NCBI GenBank assembly: GCA_017381835.1
Contig: JAFOBK010000024.1
Span: forward strand, 1 to 6,466
DNA length: 6,466 nucleotides
Source of the DNA: Oscillospiraceae bacterium
GTDB taxonomy: Bacteria > Bacillota_A > Clostridia > Oscillospirales > Oscillospiraceae
Reading direction: 5' to 3'
Shown here: one piece after another, positions 1-5,408 of the stretch
How the letters are laid out: every line of letters begins with the position of its first letter
Position numbering within the stretch: the stretch's first letter is position 1
Position numbers and translations under genes: made by a program
The notes under the pieces: model-generated
What the model was told of the DNA's origin: nothing
Database searches by the model: none
Seen by the model: only the letters and a program-made list of their open reading frames with translations

Positions 1-13
1 AAATGATTCGTGA

Positions 14-301
14 TTACTGCTCAGCGACAGCGTACACGGAGCACTGACGGCGATCCTTGCCCTTGCGCTCGAACTTGACGGTACCGTCAATCAGAGCGAA
101 CAGAGTGTCATCGCTGCCGATACCGACATTGACACCGGGATGGATGTGAGTGCCTCTCTGGCGAACCAGGATGTTGCCAGCCAGAACGAACTGACCGTCA
201 GCACGCTTAACGCCCAGACGCTTTGCCTCGGAATCACGACCGTTCTTAGTAGAACCGCCGCCCTTATGGTGAGCGAAGAACTGAATACCAATCTTCAGCA
301 T
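14..301 (-). CDS. rpmA: 50S ribosomal protein L27, with cleavable N-terminus
   Basis: This is ribosomal protein L27 (95 residues), a large-subunit protein whose N-terminal tail reaches towards the peptidyl transferase centre. The family core [17 protein letters not shown] is present (residues about 17-33), followed by the basic [10 protein letters not shown] segment. The first ten residues, [10 protein letters not shown], precede HHKGGGS; this is the Firmicutes-type extension that Prp protease removes after the QFFA sequence, so the mature protein should begin at His11. The ATG at 301 has a GGAGG (311-315) nine bases upstream, lying inside the last codons of prp. It is the last visible gene of the rplU-prp-rpmA operon. 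In many Firmicutes obgE follows, but the window ends 13 bases past the stop. Identification is very secure; the cleavage is inferred from family knowledge. Confidence 0.98.
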   Translation of the reverse strand: MLKIGIQFFAHHKGGGSTKNGRDSEAKRLGVKRADGQFVLAGNILVRQRGTHIHPGVNVGIGSDDTLFALIDGTVKFERKGKDRRQCSVYAVAEQ

Positions 302-305
302 GGTG

Positions 306-629
306 TTACACCTCCAAAACTTCGATATAATCTGGATAATCGTCCCGAATACCGCACAGAGTAATCAGCATACCGGCAAGAACTGCCTGGACTGCATCTT
401 CCTCATCGCAGGATGCGGGGAGGGTCAGAGTGATTCTTGCATCTTCCTCTTTGACCCGGACCTTGGCCTTTGCGCCGCACACATCATTGATGGTGGCCTC
501 AGCCATGGTCACCACAGCGGAGATAGCTGCGCAGACAATGTCTGCACCGGCTTCTGCATAGCCGCTATGGCCGGAGACAGAAAAACCTGTGATTCTGTCG
601 CCTTCCGTAAAGAATTCGCATCTAGTCAT
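306..629 (-). CDS. prp: Ribosomal-processing cysteine protease Prp (YsxB family)
   Basis: Prp is a small cysteine protease (107 residues here, normal for the family) that clips the N-terminal extension from L27 in Firmicutes and related phyla. The expected catalytic pair is visible: His21 in [16 protein letters not shown] and Cys33 in the same block, twelve residues apart as in the family. The gene lies between rplU and rpmA, its usual place. Its ATG at 629 is two bases after the rplU stop and no good Shine-Dalgarno precedes it, so its translation is probably coupled to rplU, which would keep the enzyme below its substrate in amount (inference). Its last codons carry the ribosome binding site of rpmA. 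The substrate motif is present in the adjacent L27, which supports the call. Confidence 0.95.
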   Translation of the reverse strand: MTRCEFFTEGDRITGFSVSGHSGYAEAGADIVCAAISAVVTMAEATINDVCGAKAKVRVKEEDARITLTLPASCDEEDAVQAVLAGMLITLCGIRDDYPDYIEVLEV

Positions 630-631
630 AA

Positions 632-943
632 TTACAGAGCGATCTTGGTGATCTCAACCTTGGTGTAGGGCTGACGATGGCCGATGTGCTTCTTCTCGTT
701 CTTCTTAGCCTTGTACTTCAGAACGTCGATCTTCTTGCCCTTGCCGTTCTTGATAACCTTAGCCTCGACTGCTGCACCCTCAACAACGGGAGCGCCGATC
801 TTGGAGTTCTCGCCGTCCAGCACTGCCAGGACCTGGTCGAACTTCACGGTAGCCTCTGCCTCAACCTCCAGCTTTTCGATGAACAGGATGTCACCCTCAG
901 CGACGGTGTACTGCTTGCCACCAGTTACGATAACTGCCTTCAT
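632..943 (-). CDS. rplU: 50S ribosomal protein L21
   Basis: This is ribosomal protein L21 (103 residues from the chosen start), a 23S rRNA-binding protein of the large subunit. The N-terminus [18 protein letters not shown] and the C-terminal [19 protein letters not shown] are family hallmarks (the usual forms are GGKQY and GHRQPYT). I chose ATG 943 rather than the in-frame GTG at 955: the AGGTG at 953-957 then lies nine bases upstream, whereas the GTG start would overlap that site, and the ATG start matches the family N-terminus. It is the first gene of the operon, behind a strong promoter and a roughly 85-base leader. The next gene, prp, begins two bases after its stop. Confidence 0.98.
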   Translation of the reverse strand: MKAVIVTGGKQYTVAEGDILFIEKLEVEAEATVKFDQVLAVLDGENSKIGAPVVEGAAVEAKVIKNGKGKKIDVLKYKAKKNEKKHIGHRQPYTKVEITKIAL

Positions 944-1029
944 TTTCTTTTTCACCTACTTTAATTTGTGTAGTCTCGCTTTTGAGGCGGATGCTTTTGG
1001 GCGCACCTCTTTAACCTCTTCAATGCGGC
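944..1029 (-). ncRNA. Putative L21 leader (5' UTR regulatory RNA)
   Basis: About 85 transcribed bases separate the predicted start of transcription (near 1029) from rplU. Firmicutes rplU operons commonly carry an L21 leader thought to give autoregulation by an r-protein. Here the RNA can fold a hairpin with GAGG and TGC (minus strand, 1009-1003) paired to GCA and CCTC (994-992 and 987-984), with a four-base bulge and an eight-base loop. Just after it, CTCAAAAGCGAG (986-975) could form a weaker three-pair stem that reuses the CTC, so the two folds compete. Assignment to the L21 leader family rests on position and general form; I could not run a covariance model. Confidence 0.55.
953..957 (-). 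promoter_or_regulatory. Ribosome binding site of rplU (decides start)
   Basis: On the minus strand AGTAGGTG precedes the start; its AGGTG core ends nine bases before ATG 943. The same bases would overlap the alternative GTG start at 955, which makes that start unlikely. Confidence 0.75.
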
Positions 1030-1035
1030 TTGTCT

Positions 1036-1064
1036 ATTCTAACAAAAGGAGGCAAAAAAGTCAA
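1036..1064 (-). promoter_or_regulatory. Sigma-A promoter of rplU-prp-rpmA
   Basis: The minus strand has -35 TTGACT (1059-1064) and -10 TAGAAT (1036-1041), separated by exactly 17 bases, with a TG one base before the -10 (extended -10). Each box matches the consensus in five of six positions. Transcription should start near 1029. This is a strong housekeeping promoter, as expected for ribosomal protein genes, and it lies in the gap after the phosphofructokinase gene. Confidence 0.85.
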
Positions 1065-1104
1065 TAGCAATTTCTTTATTTTTCTTTAGAATTTCCCTTG
1101 TTTT

Positions 1105-2034
1105 TTACAGTTTTTCAAAGCGCACCTGCTTTGCCAGTTCCCAAACCAGCTCCGCCTCCGGCGACTGGGTACCGCTTTGCATGACGCTTGCCGCGCCAAT
1201 GGCAACCGCAAGAGAAATCTTCTCCTGCCGGCTCAGTTTTTTCACCTGCGCGTAGGCCATAGCCGCCACCACAGAGTCGCCGGCGCCCACCGTGCTCTTC
1301 ACTTCCACCTTCAGTCCCTGCGCCCGATAGCAGCCGTCTTTGCTTACAAACAGCGCGCCGTCACCGCCCAAAGAAATGACGATTTCTTCGATGCCGGTGT
1401 CATGGAGCCGCTTACCCTGGCAAAGCATTTCTTCGATGCTGAGTTTCTCTTTTCCAAGCAATGCCGCCAGTTCATCGTTGTTGGGCTTGATCATATAAGG
1501 AATGGCTTTCATGCCCTTTTCCATAGGCTCGCCATCCGCATCCAGATACACGCAGGCACCCAAGGAGCGGAAATATGCCGTCCACTCTCCGTAAAGGCCT
1601 CTGTCCACACCGGCGGGCAGACTTCCCGACAGGATCACCACATCCTCCGGCTGAATTCTGCTGCCCAGTTTTTCCTTAAACTGTTCCAAAAGCGCTGCGG
1701 ACACCGCAGGGCCCGGCTCATTGATATCGGTGTTGGCTTTGTTTACCGGATCAATGATCTTTAAATTGGTGCGGTTCTCCCCTTCTGTCCATACGCTCAG
1801 CACCGGAATCCCCAGTTCACCCAGCATTCTCTCCAGCTTTGCGCCGGTATCACCTGCCAGAATCATGGCCGCCACCGACTTTTCTCCCAGGTTTTTCAGG
1901 CACTTGGACACATTGATGCCCTTGCCGCCGGCATCCTCCCGCAGGGAAGCCACACGGTTGACCCCGCCTGCCCGGAAATTCTCGATCACCACAGTCTTAT
2001 CAATGGCCGGATTTAATGTAACGGTATAGATCAT
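1105..2034 (-). CDS. pfkB: 1-phosphofructokinase family hexose kinase (PfkB superfamily)
   Basis: This is a cytoplasmic sugar kinase of the PfkB/ribokinase superfamily, 309 residues, the usual length for 1-phosphofructokinase (FruK) and tagatose-6-phosphate kinase (LacC). It begins MIYTVTLNPAID, typical of this branch. AGGKGINVS (35-43) is the first PfkB signature, IKPNNDEL (182-189) and SLGGDGALF (221-229) are the expected inner motifs, and TVGAGDS (248-254) is the second signature with the likely catalytic base Asp253; AASVMQSGTQ follows near the C-terminus. The likely reaction is ATP-dependent phosphorylation of fructose 1-phosphate to fructose 1,6-bisphosphate; tagatose 6-phosphate is the main alternative. 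No fructose PTS or DeoR-type regulator lies beside it in this window, so substrate is not fixed by context. GGAGGA (2041-2046) is six bases before the ATG. It lies 57 bases after a small membrane-protein gene on the same strand. I see no clear terminator after it. Confidence 0.9.
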   Translation of the reverse strand: MIYTVTLNPAIDKTVVIENFRAGGVNRVASLREDAGGKGINVSKCLKNLGEKSVAAMILAGDTGAKLERMLGELGIPVLSVWTEGENRTNLKIIDPVNKANTDINEPGPAVSAALLEQFKEKLGSRIQPEDVVILSGSLPAGVDRGLYGEWTAYFRSLGACVYLDADGEPMEKGMKAIPYMIKPNNDELAALLGKEKLSIEEMLCQGKRLHDTGIEEIVISLGGDGALFVSKDGCYRAQGLKVEVKSTVGAGDSVVAAMAYAQVKKLSRQEKISLAVAIGAASVMQSGTQSPEAELVWELAKQVRFEKL

Positions 2035-2056
2035 GCCAAATCCTCCAAATACAGAA

Positions 2057-2084
2057 TAACCCCAGAGCAGTTACTCCGGGGTTA
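2057..2084 (-). terminator. Hairpin between the small membrane gene and pfkB; weak terminator or processing hairpin
   Basis: TAACCCC (2057-2063) pairs perfectly with GGGGTTA (2078-2084); after one mismatch GAG (2065-2067) pairs with CTC (2074-2076), leaving a six-base loop. It begins eight bases after the stop at 2092. On the minus strand it is followed by TTCTGTATTT, only moderately U-rich, so full termination is doubtful. As no other promoter for pfkB is obvious, an attenuator or RNA-stabilising hairpin inside an operon is as likely as a terminator. Confidence 0.5.
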
Positions 2085-2091
2085 CGGTGAA

Positions 2092-2298
2092 TTATTCGCC
2101 TTTTTCTTCCTTGATCTTCTTGATAAGACCCTGGATGCATTTATAAAGAATGTACACAGTCAGGGGCAGGGTCATCCAGACCGTGTCCTTCATGATACCG
2201 TCTTCGCCCATCAGCAGATAAATATCCATCAGAATCGCACCGATGGCCATAACAATACTGATGATCCAGACTCTCTTGCTGTAATCGCCGTCAAACAT
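2092..2298 (-). CDS. Small two-helix membrane protein of unknown function
   Basis: This 68-residue protein is not one I recognise. It has a short charged N-terminus (MFDGDYSKR), a first hydrophobic helix at about residues 10-30, a short acidic loop with GEDG, a second helix at about 40-58 (TLPLTVYILYKCIQGLI), and a strongly charged tail (KKIKEEKGE). By the positive-inside rule both ends are probably cytoplasmic with the loop outside. It is a believable gene: AAGGAGC (2308-2314 on the minus strand) lies about ten bases before the ATG, a promoter-like pair lies further upstream, and it fills the space before pfkB on the same strand. Co-transcription with pfkB is possible but a hairpin intervenes. 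No function can be given from sequence alone. Confidence 0.8.
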   Translation of the reverse strand: MFDGDYSKRVWIISIVMAIGAILMDIYLLMGEDGIMKDTVWMTLPLTVYILYKCIQGLIKKIKEEKGE

Positions 2299-2331
2299 AA
2301 TTTTTCCGCTCCTTTTTTCTTGCCTTTTGTC

Positions 2332-2360
2332 ATTTTACAACACAAGAGGCGAAAAAGCAA
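2332..2360 (-). promoter_or_regulatory. Candidate sigma-A promoter for the small membrane gene (and perhaps pfkB)
   Basis: The minus strand has -10 TAAAAT (2332-2337, five of six consensus) and a weak -35 TTGCTT (2355-2360, three of six) with 17 bases between. It lies about 35 bases before the ATG at 2298. The -10 and spacing are good, the -35 poor. Confidence 0.5.
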
Positions 2361-2370
2361 CAGCTAAATC

Positions 2371-2404
2371 TACCTTGTAGGGGAGAGTCTTGACCCTCCC
2401 GGCG
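2371..2404. repeat. Short palindromic repeat-like element (GGGAG...CTCCC)
   Basis: Bases 2381-2400 form an imperfect palindrome: GGGAG pairs with CTCCC, and after one mismatch GTC pairs with GAC around a two-base TT loop. The setting TTGTAGGGGAG...CCCTCCCGGCGG resembles a dispersed intergenic palindrome I associate with clostridial gut genomes. That resemblance is from memory; the palindrome itself is seen directly. It holds no open frame. Confidence 0.5.
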
Positions 2405-2460
2405 GTCTATTTCCCGTTTACACTTTAAGTTTCGGCGAACACGCACCATCTGTCAAATCT

Positions 2461-2525
2461 CCACGTCATTACGAGGAGGCCATCGGCCGACGTGGTAATC
2501 CGTTTCTCTTTTAAAAAATGACGTG
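2461..2525. repeat. MITE-like palindromic repeat with 9-bp terminal inverted repeats
   Basis: CACGTCATT (2462-2470) and AATGACGTG (2517-2525) are perfect nine-base inverted repeats bounding a 64-base unit. Inside, CCACGTC (2461-2467) is also inverted against GACGTGG (2489-2495), ATTAC (2468-2472) against GTAAT (2495-2499), and GGCC occurs on both sides of ATC (2478-2488). The layout, CGTCATT-CGAGGAGG-palindrome-GACGTGG-AATCCG, matches a family of dispersed non-coding repeats found in many Clostridia (known from memory, not searched). The right half appears shortened compared with a full two-arm copy, so this may be a decayed insert. It carries no gene. Together with the flanking palindromes it accounts for most of the 314-base gene-free stretch 2299-2612. 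Confidence 0.6.
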
Positions 2526-2539
2526 CGTATTAATAGAAA

Positions 2540-2582
2540 GTGCGCTGCCAAATGACAGCGCACCCGGAGAGCCTGGCTCTCC
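2540..2582 (-). terminator. Tandem hairpins after the M23 gene, probable terminator
   Basis: Two perfect stems lie side by side. GTGCGCTG (2540-2547) pairs with CAGCGCAC (2556-2563) around an eight-base loop, and GGAGAGC (2566-2572) pairs with GCTCTCC (2576-2582) around three bases. Read on the minus strand, the GGAGAGC stem comes first, about 30 bases after the stop of the M23 gene, and the second stem is followed by TTTCTATTAA, a modest U-rich run. The position suits transcription termination of the M23 gene; the tail is weaker than in a textbook terminator. Confidence 0.55.
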
Positions 2583-2612
2583 CACAAGAAGGAAAGAAAA
2601 TGAAGAAGTTGG

Positions 2613-3248
2613 TTAATTTAAAAATTCCGCCGGATCGATGGTCTCCCCGTCCAGGGTCACCCGGAAGCACACATGGTCAGGCAGGGCGCTCTCCATGAGG
2701 GCGGTGTTGCCCACCGTGCCGATGGTCTGACCCAGCGCTACCTTGTCCCCCGCCTTCACGGCCACATCCTCCCCAAGGCTTGCGTAATGGGTAGTGTAGC
2801 CGTCTTCATGGCGGATCACCACGGTCATACCCATCTGGGGATCTTCATAGACCGTATAGACCTCACCGTCGGCGGCCGCCTTGACTTCCGTACCGGCCTC
2901 CGCCGCCAGATCCATACCGCCGTGAACCCGCCAGTCCCGGGTGGTGGCATTATAGCTTAAGCATTCCATGGCGTATTCTGCCACCAGTTCCCCCTCTACG
3001 GGGGCAGCTGTTTTCATAGGCTCCTTGGGCATGGTTTCCGTTTCCCCGGTAGGCACAGTCTCCTTCCGGCCTGCCGGAGCGGTGGCGGCTGCTTCCGGCA
3101 GTTCCTGCTGGGTCACCGCCGCCGGCACATCCGCTTCCGGCTGGTTCAGATTCCGATAGTACAGATACCCGCTGACACCGATGGCGGCAGCGCATAGCAC
3201 CAGGGCTATGTAGTAGCCCTTAGCGCTGAATTTCTTTTGATTGCTCAT
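2613..3248 (-). CDS. SpoIIQ-like membrane-anchored M23 peptidase with altered HxH motif
   Basis: This 211-residue protein has a short basic N-terminus (MSNQKKFSAK), one membrane helix at about residues 11-31, a Pro/Ala/Thr/Glu-rich linker (about 35-90) and a C-terminal M23 (LytM/lysostaphin-type) domain outside the membrane. The layout, size and the block DWRVHGGMDLAAEAGTEVKA match clostridial SpoIIQ, the forespore half of the SpoIIQ-SpoIIIAH channel that joins mother cell and forespore. Zinc ligands His109 and Asp113 of HxxxD are present. The C-terminal motif, usually HxHF, reads His192-Val-Cys194-Phe, so the third zinc ligand is Cys. Activity is therefore uncertain; loss of M23 ligands is known in Bacillus SpoIIQ. 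ATG 3248 is chosen because GGAGG (3258-3262) lies nine bases upstream; a TTG at 3281 would lengthen the frame by 11 residues without a well-spaced site. No spoIIIAH or spoIID gene is in the window. A generic M23 envelope protein is the alternative. Confidence 0.85.
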   Translation of the reverse strand: MSNQKKFSAKGYYIALVLCAAAIGVSGYLYYRNLNQPEADVPAAVTQQELPEAAATAPAGRKETVPTGETETMPKEPMKTAAPVEGELVAEYAMECLSYNATTRDWRVHGGMDLAAEAGTEVKAAADGEVYTVYEDPQMGMTVVIRHEDGYTTHYASLGEDVAVKAGDKVALGQTIGTVGNTALMESALPDHVCFRVTLDGETIDPAEFLN

Positions 3249-3257
3249 ATTCAAGCA

Positions 3258-3262
3258 CCTCC
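3258..3262 (-). promoter_or_regulatory. Ribosome binding site of the M23 gene (decides start)
   Basis: GGAGG on the minus strand, nine bases before ATG 3248. It supports this start over the upstream in-frame TTG at 3281. Confidence 0.8.
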
Positions 3263-3269
3263 GTAGTCC

Positions 3270-3297
3270 AGTATTGCCCAATATTTCCTTTTTATAC
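3270..3297 (-). promoter_or_regulatory. Candidate sigma-F/sigma-G-type promoter of the M23 gene
   Basis: The minus strand has GTATA (3293-3297) and, 14 bases on, GGCAATACT (3270-3278), which fits the forespore -10 pattern GGnnAnAnT at every fixed position. The spacing is one or two bases shorter than usual for sigma-F, and transcription would start almost at the ribosome binding site. spoIIQ is a known sigma-F gene, so the site fits the gene call, but it remains a candidate. Confidence 0.4.
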
Positions 3298-3337
3298 CTC
3301 CTTTTAAAAACTTTTCCTCAAATAAATCAAAAACAGC

Positions 3338-3378
3338 CCCCGGGATTGTTTGCAGTTTTACCGGGGTATACTGGTAAA
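3338..3378. repeat. Overlapping inverted repeats in the divergent control region
   Basis: CCCCGG (3338-3343) is inverted against CCGGGG (3361-3366), and TTTACC (3357-3362) against GGTAAA (3373-3378) with a ten-base spacer. They share bases, so only one can pair at a time. They lie between the divergent M23 and potA genes, just upstream of the pot -35 box. They could be regulator sites or chance; no regulator can be named. Confidence 0.35.
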
Positions 3379-3392
3379 GTGCTAAAATTCCA

Positions 3393-3421
3393 TTGACAAA
3401 AAGGGGGTTTTAGGGTATATC
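3393..3421 (+). promoter_or_regulatory. Sigma-A promoter of the pot operon
   Basis: A perfect -35 TTGACA (3393-3398) is followed after 17 bases by -10 TATATC (3416-3421, four of six consensus). The start of transcription would be near 3428, giving a leader of about 50 bases before potA. The weak -10 end suggests moderate strength. Confidence 0.7.
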
Positions 3422-3426
3422 TTATA

Positions 3427-3452
3427 GTGTCGAATAATGTTTATTTCGACAC
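3427..3452. promoter_or_regulatory. Operator-like inverted repeat at the pot transcription start
   Basis: GTGTCGAA (3427-3434) and TTCGACAC (3445-3452) are perfect eight-base inverted repeats with a ten-base A+T-rich spacer. They begin six bases after the -10 box, so they sit on the expected +1, a classic place for a repressor site. As RNA the same bases would form a small hairpin in the 5' leader. No regulator gene is present in the window. Confidence 0.6.
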
Positions 3453-3478
3453 ATCAAAGATAGAAACGGGGGAGGATA

Positions 3479-4600
3479 ATGTCCAAAGAACTGATCAGAC
3501 TCCAGGATTTGGTAATGGAGTTCGACGGAGAACGGATACTTGATGGTATCAACCTCTATTTTAATGACCATGAATTTCTCACGCTGCTTGGCCCCTCCGG
3601 CTGCGGCAAGACCACCACACTGCGTATCATCGGCGGATTCTTAAATCCCACTTCCGGCACCGTGCTGTTTGACGGTAAGCCCGTGAACGATGTACCTCCC
3701 TATGAGCGGCAGGTAAACACAGTGTTCCAGCGCTATGCCCTTTTCCCTCACCTGAATGTGTTTGATAACATCGCATTCGGTCTGAAGGTGGCAAAAGTGC
3801 CCAAAGAAGAGATCCACGACCGTGTCCATGAGATGCTGGAAGTTGTGGGTCTGAAGGGTTATGAAAAGCGCCGGATTGACAATCTGTCCGGCGGTCAGCA
3901 GCAGCGTGTTGCCATTGCCCGTGCGCTGGTCAACCGGCCCAAGGTTCTTTTACTGGATGAACCTCTGGCCGCATTGGATCTGCGCCTTAGAAAGGATATG
4001 CAGAACGAGCTGAAGCGGATTCAGCAGGCTATGGGTATCACCTTCATCTATGTTACCCATGACCAGGAAGAAGCACTTTCCATGTCTGACACTGTGGTTG
4101 TCATGGACAAGGGCCGCATTCAGCAGATCGGCAGACCTGAGGACATCTATAATGAGCCCAAGAACGCCTTTGTTGCCGACTTCATCGGCGAGAGTAACAT
4201 TCTCGACGGTGTGATGCTTGCCGACTACAAGGTCAAGTTCTTCGGCCGTACCTTTAAGTGCCTGGACGCAGGTTTTGCACCCAATGAGCCTGTTGACGTT
4301 GTCATCCGTCCCGAGGACATCGACTTTGTCCCCGTGGAGGAAGGCCACCTGACCGGCACCGTAACTTCCGTCACCTTCAAGGGCCTGAACTACGATATCA
4401 TCGTAGACTTCAAGGGCTTCAAATGGCTGATCCAGACCACGGATTTCCAGCCTGTGGGTGCAACGGTAGGCATCCGTCTGAACCCGGAAGACATTCACAT
4501 TATGCATAAGAGTGAGTACTCCGGTATGTTTGGCGACTACAGCTCCTACTCTTCCGAGTATGACGAGCTGATGGAGGATGCCGACGATGAAGAAGAATAA
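3479..4600 (+). CDS. potA: Spermidine/putrescine ABC transporter ATP-binding protein PotA
   Basis: PotA is the cytoplasmic ATPase that powers polyamine uptake; two copies work with the PotB and PotC permeases. The 373 residues hold a full ABC domain: Walker [10 protein letters not shown] (38-46), Q-loop Gln84, signature LSGGQQQR (136-143), Walker B VLLLDE (156-161), D-loop LAALD and the switch His194 in [10 protein letters not shown]. After it comes a TOBE-type regulatory domain with VVIRPEDI, typical of the PotA/CUT1 group. The protein ends in a Ser/Tyr- and Asp/Glu-rich tail ([12 protein letters not shown]) beyond the TOBE fold. The ATG is preceded by GGGGGAGG ending only three bases before it, a tight spacing, but the N-terminus [15 protein letters not shown] fits the family. 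Its last 14 bases overlap potB. Polyamine specificity is supported by the downstream PotD-like sequence. Confidence 0.95.
   Translation: MSKELIRLQDLVMEFDGERILDGINLYFNDHEFLTLLGPSGCGKTTTLRIIGGFLNPTSGTVLFDGKPVNDVPPYERQVNTVFQRYALFPHLNVFDNIAFGLKVAKVPKEEIHDRVHEMLEVVGLKGYEKRRIDNLSGGQQQRVAIARALVNRPKVLLLDEPLAALDLRLRKDMQNELKRIQQAMGITFIYVTHDQEEALSMSDTVVVMDKGRIQQIGRPEDIYNEPKNAFVADFIGESNILDGVMLADYKVKFFGRTFKCLDAGFAPNEPVDVVIRPEDIDFVPVEEGHLTGTVTSVTFKGLNYDIIVDFKGFKWLIQTTDFQPVGATVGIRLNPEDIHIMHKSEYSGMFGDYSSYSSEYDELMEDADDEEE
4573..4577 (+). promoter_or_regulatory. Ribosome binding site of potB inside potA (decides start)
   Basis: GGAGG lies nine bases before ATG 4587 and directly abuts the earlier in-frame ATG at 4578, so the later ATG is the likely start. 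Confidence 0.8.
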
Positions 4601-5408
4601 CTCTCTCATTCTAAGCGGCCCCTATATTGCCTGGATGGTGATCTTCACCCTGATCCCCCTGGGCGTGGTGGCCTACTATGCCTTTACCGATCCCAACACC
4701 GGTGCCTTCTCCATGAAGAATATTCTGGAGCTGCAGAATTACCTGCCGGTTTTGTGGCAGTCTGTGCTTTACAGCCTGATTTCTGCCCTCATCTGCCTGG
4801 TGCTGGGCTACCCCGTGGCATATTTCATCGCTCACCAGGGCGAGGTTGTGCAGAAGATTCTGTATATGCTGGTGATGCTTCCCATGTGCATGAGCTTTTT
4901 GCTCCGTACACTTGCATGGGTCGGCCTGCTGCAGGATACCGGCATCATCAATAATCTGCTGGGTCTTATCGGCATCGGCCCCATCCGGATGATCCGCACC
5001 CCCGGCGCGGTGATTTTGGGTATGGTCTATAACTACCTGCCCTATATGATCCTGCCCCTTTATGCCATCATCGTAAAGATCGATAACCGGCTCATCGAAG
5101 CGGCCGAAGACCTGGGCTGCAATGGTTTCCATGTGTTCACCAAGGTGGTTCTGCCCCTTTCCATGCCCGGTATCCTCTCCGGTCTTACCATGGTGTTCGT
5201 GCCTGCTGTGTCCACCTTCTATATTTCTCAGAAGTTGGGCGGTACCGATACGGTGCTGATCGGCGACGTGATTGAGCGTCAGTTCAAGCAAGGCAACAAT
5301 GCCAACCTGGGTGCTGCTCTAAGCTTACTTCTGATGATCCTGGTGTTTATCTGCACCGGCATCATGAACAAGCTGGGCGCTGACGAGGAAGGCGGTGTGG
5401 TTGTATGA
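4587..5408 (+). CDS. potB: Spermidine/putrescine ABC transporter permease PotB
   Basis: PotB is one of the two membrane subunits of the polyamine importer. From ATG 4587 it has 273 residues, the normal size. Hydrophobic segments lie at about 11-33, 60-83, 91-112, 140-163, 197-214 and 243-262, giving six helices. The EAA loop that docks on the ATPase is clear: [10 protein letters not shown] (171-180) followed by [11 protein letters not shown] (186-196). The N-terminal [15 protein letters not shown] and FTDP sequences are typical of PotB. The start is set by GGAGG (4573-4577); an ATG nine bases earlier has no spacer from that site. The gene begins within potA and its stop overlaps the potC start by four bases (ATGA), so translation of the three genes is probably coupled. 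Confidence 0.94.
   Translation: MKKNNSLILSGPYIAWMVIFTLIPLGVVAYYAFTDPNTGAFSMKNILELQNYLPVLWQSVLYSLISALICLVLGYPVAYFIAHQGEVVQKILYMLVMLPMCMSFLLRTLAWVGLLQDTGIINNLLGLIGIGPIRMIRTPGAVILGMVYNYLPYMILPLYAIIVKIDNRLIEAAEDLGCNGFHVFTKVVLPLSMPGILSGLTMVFVPAVSTFYISQKLGGTDTVLIGDVIERQFKQGNNANLGAALSLLLMILVFICTGIMNKLGADEEGGVVV

Noticed and set aside
944..955. GTG at 955 as the rplU start
   Set aside because: The ribosome binding site would overlap this codon, and ATG 943 gives the normal L21 N-terminus.
1177..1764. 195-codon plus-strand open frame
   Set aside because: It lies opposite pfkB, whose motifs are complete; the plus-strand translation is His/Arg-rich without family features.
2299..2612. CRISPR array in the repeat-rich spacer
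   Set aside because: The repeats are inverted palindromes of different types, not regularly spaced direct repeats with unique spacers.
3249..3281. TTG at 3281 as the start of the M23 gene
   Set aside because: Its nearest GGAGG is about 15 bases away, while ATG 3248 has an ideally spaced site and leaves a basic N-terminus before the membrane helix.
3346..3372. A second plus-strand promoter with -10 TATACT (3367-3372)
   Set aside because: The best -35 candidates (TTGTTT or TTTGCA) have spacers of only 15 or 12 bases, much worse than the TTGACA promoter downstream.
4578..4586. ATG at 4578 as the potB start
   Set aside because: It directly touches the GGAGG with no spacer; the ATG at 4587 has nine bases.
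3950..4609. 219-codon open frame on the minus strand, opposite potA
   Set aside because: It is antisense to a clear PotA with all ABC motifs, its translation has no recognisable domain, and its length follows from codon use on the other strand.
4611..5291. 226-codon open frame on the minus strand, opposite potB
   Set aside because: The translation is His/Gln/Asp-rich and low in hydrophobic residues, typical of the reverse of a membrane-protein gene; PotB explains the region.
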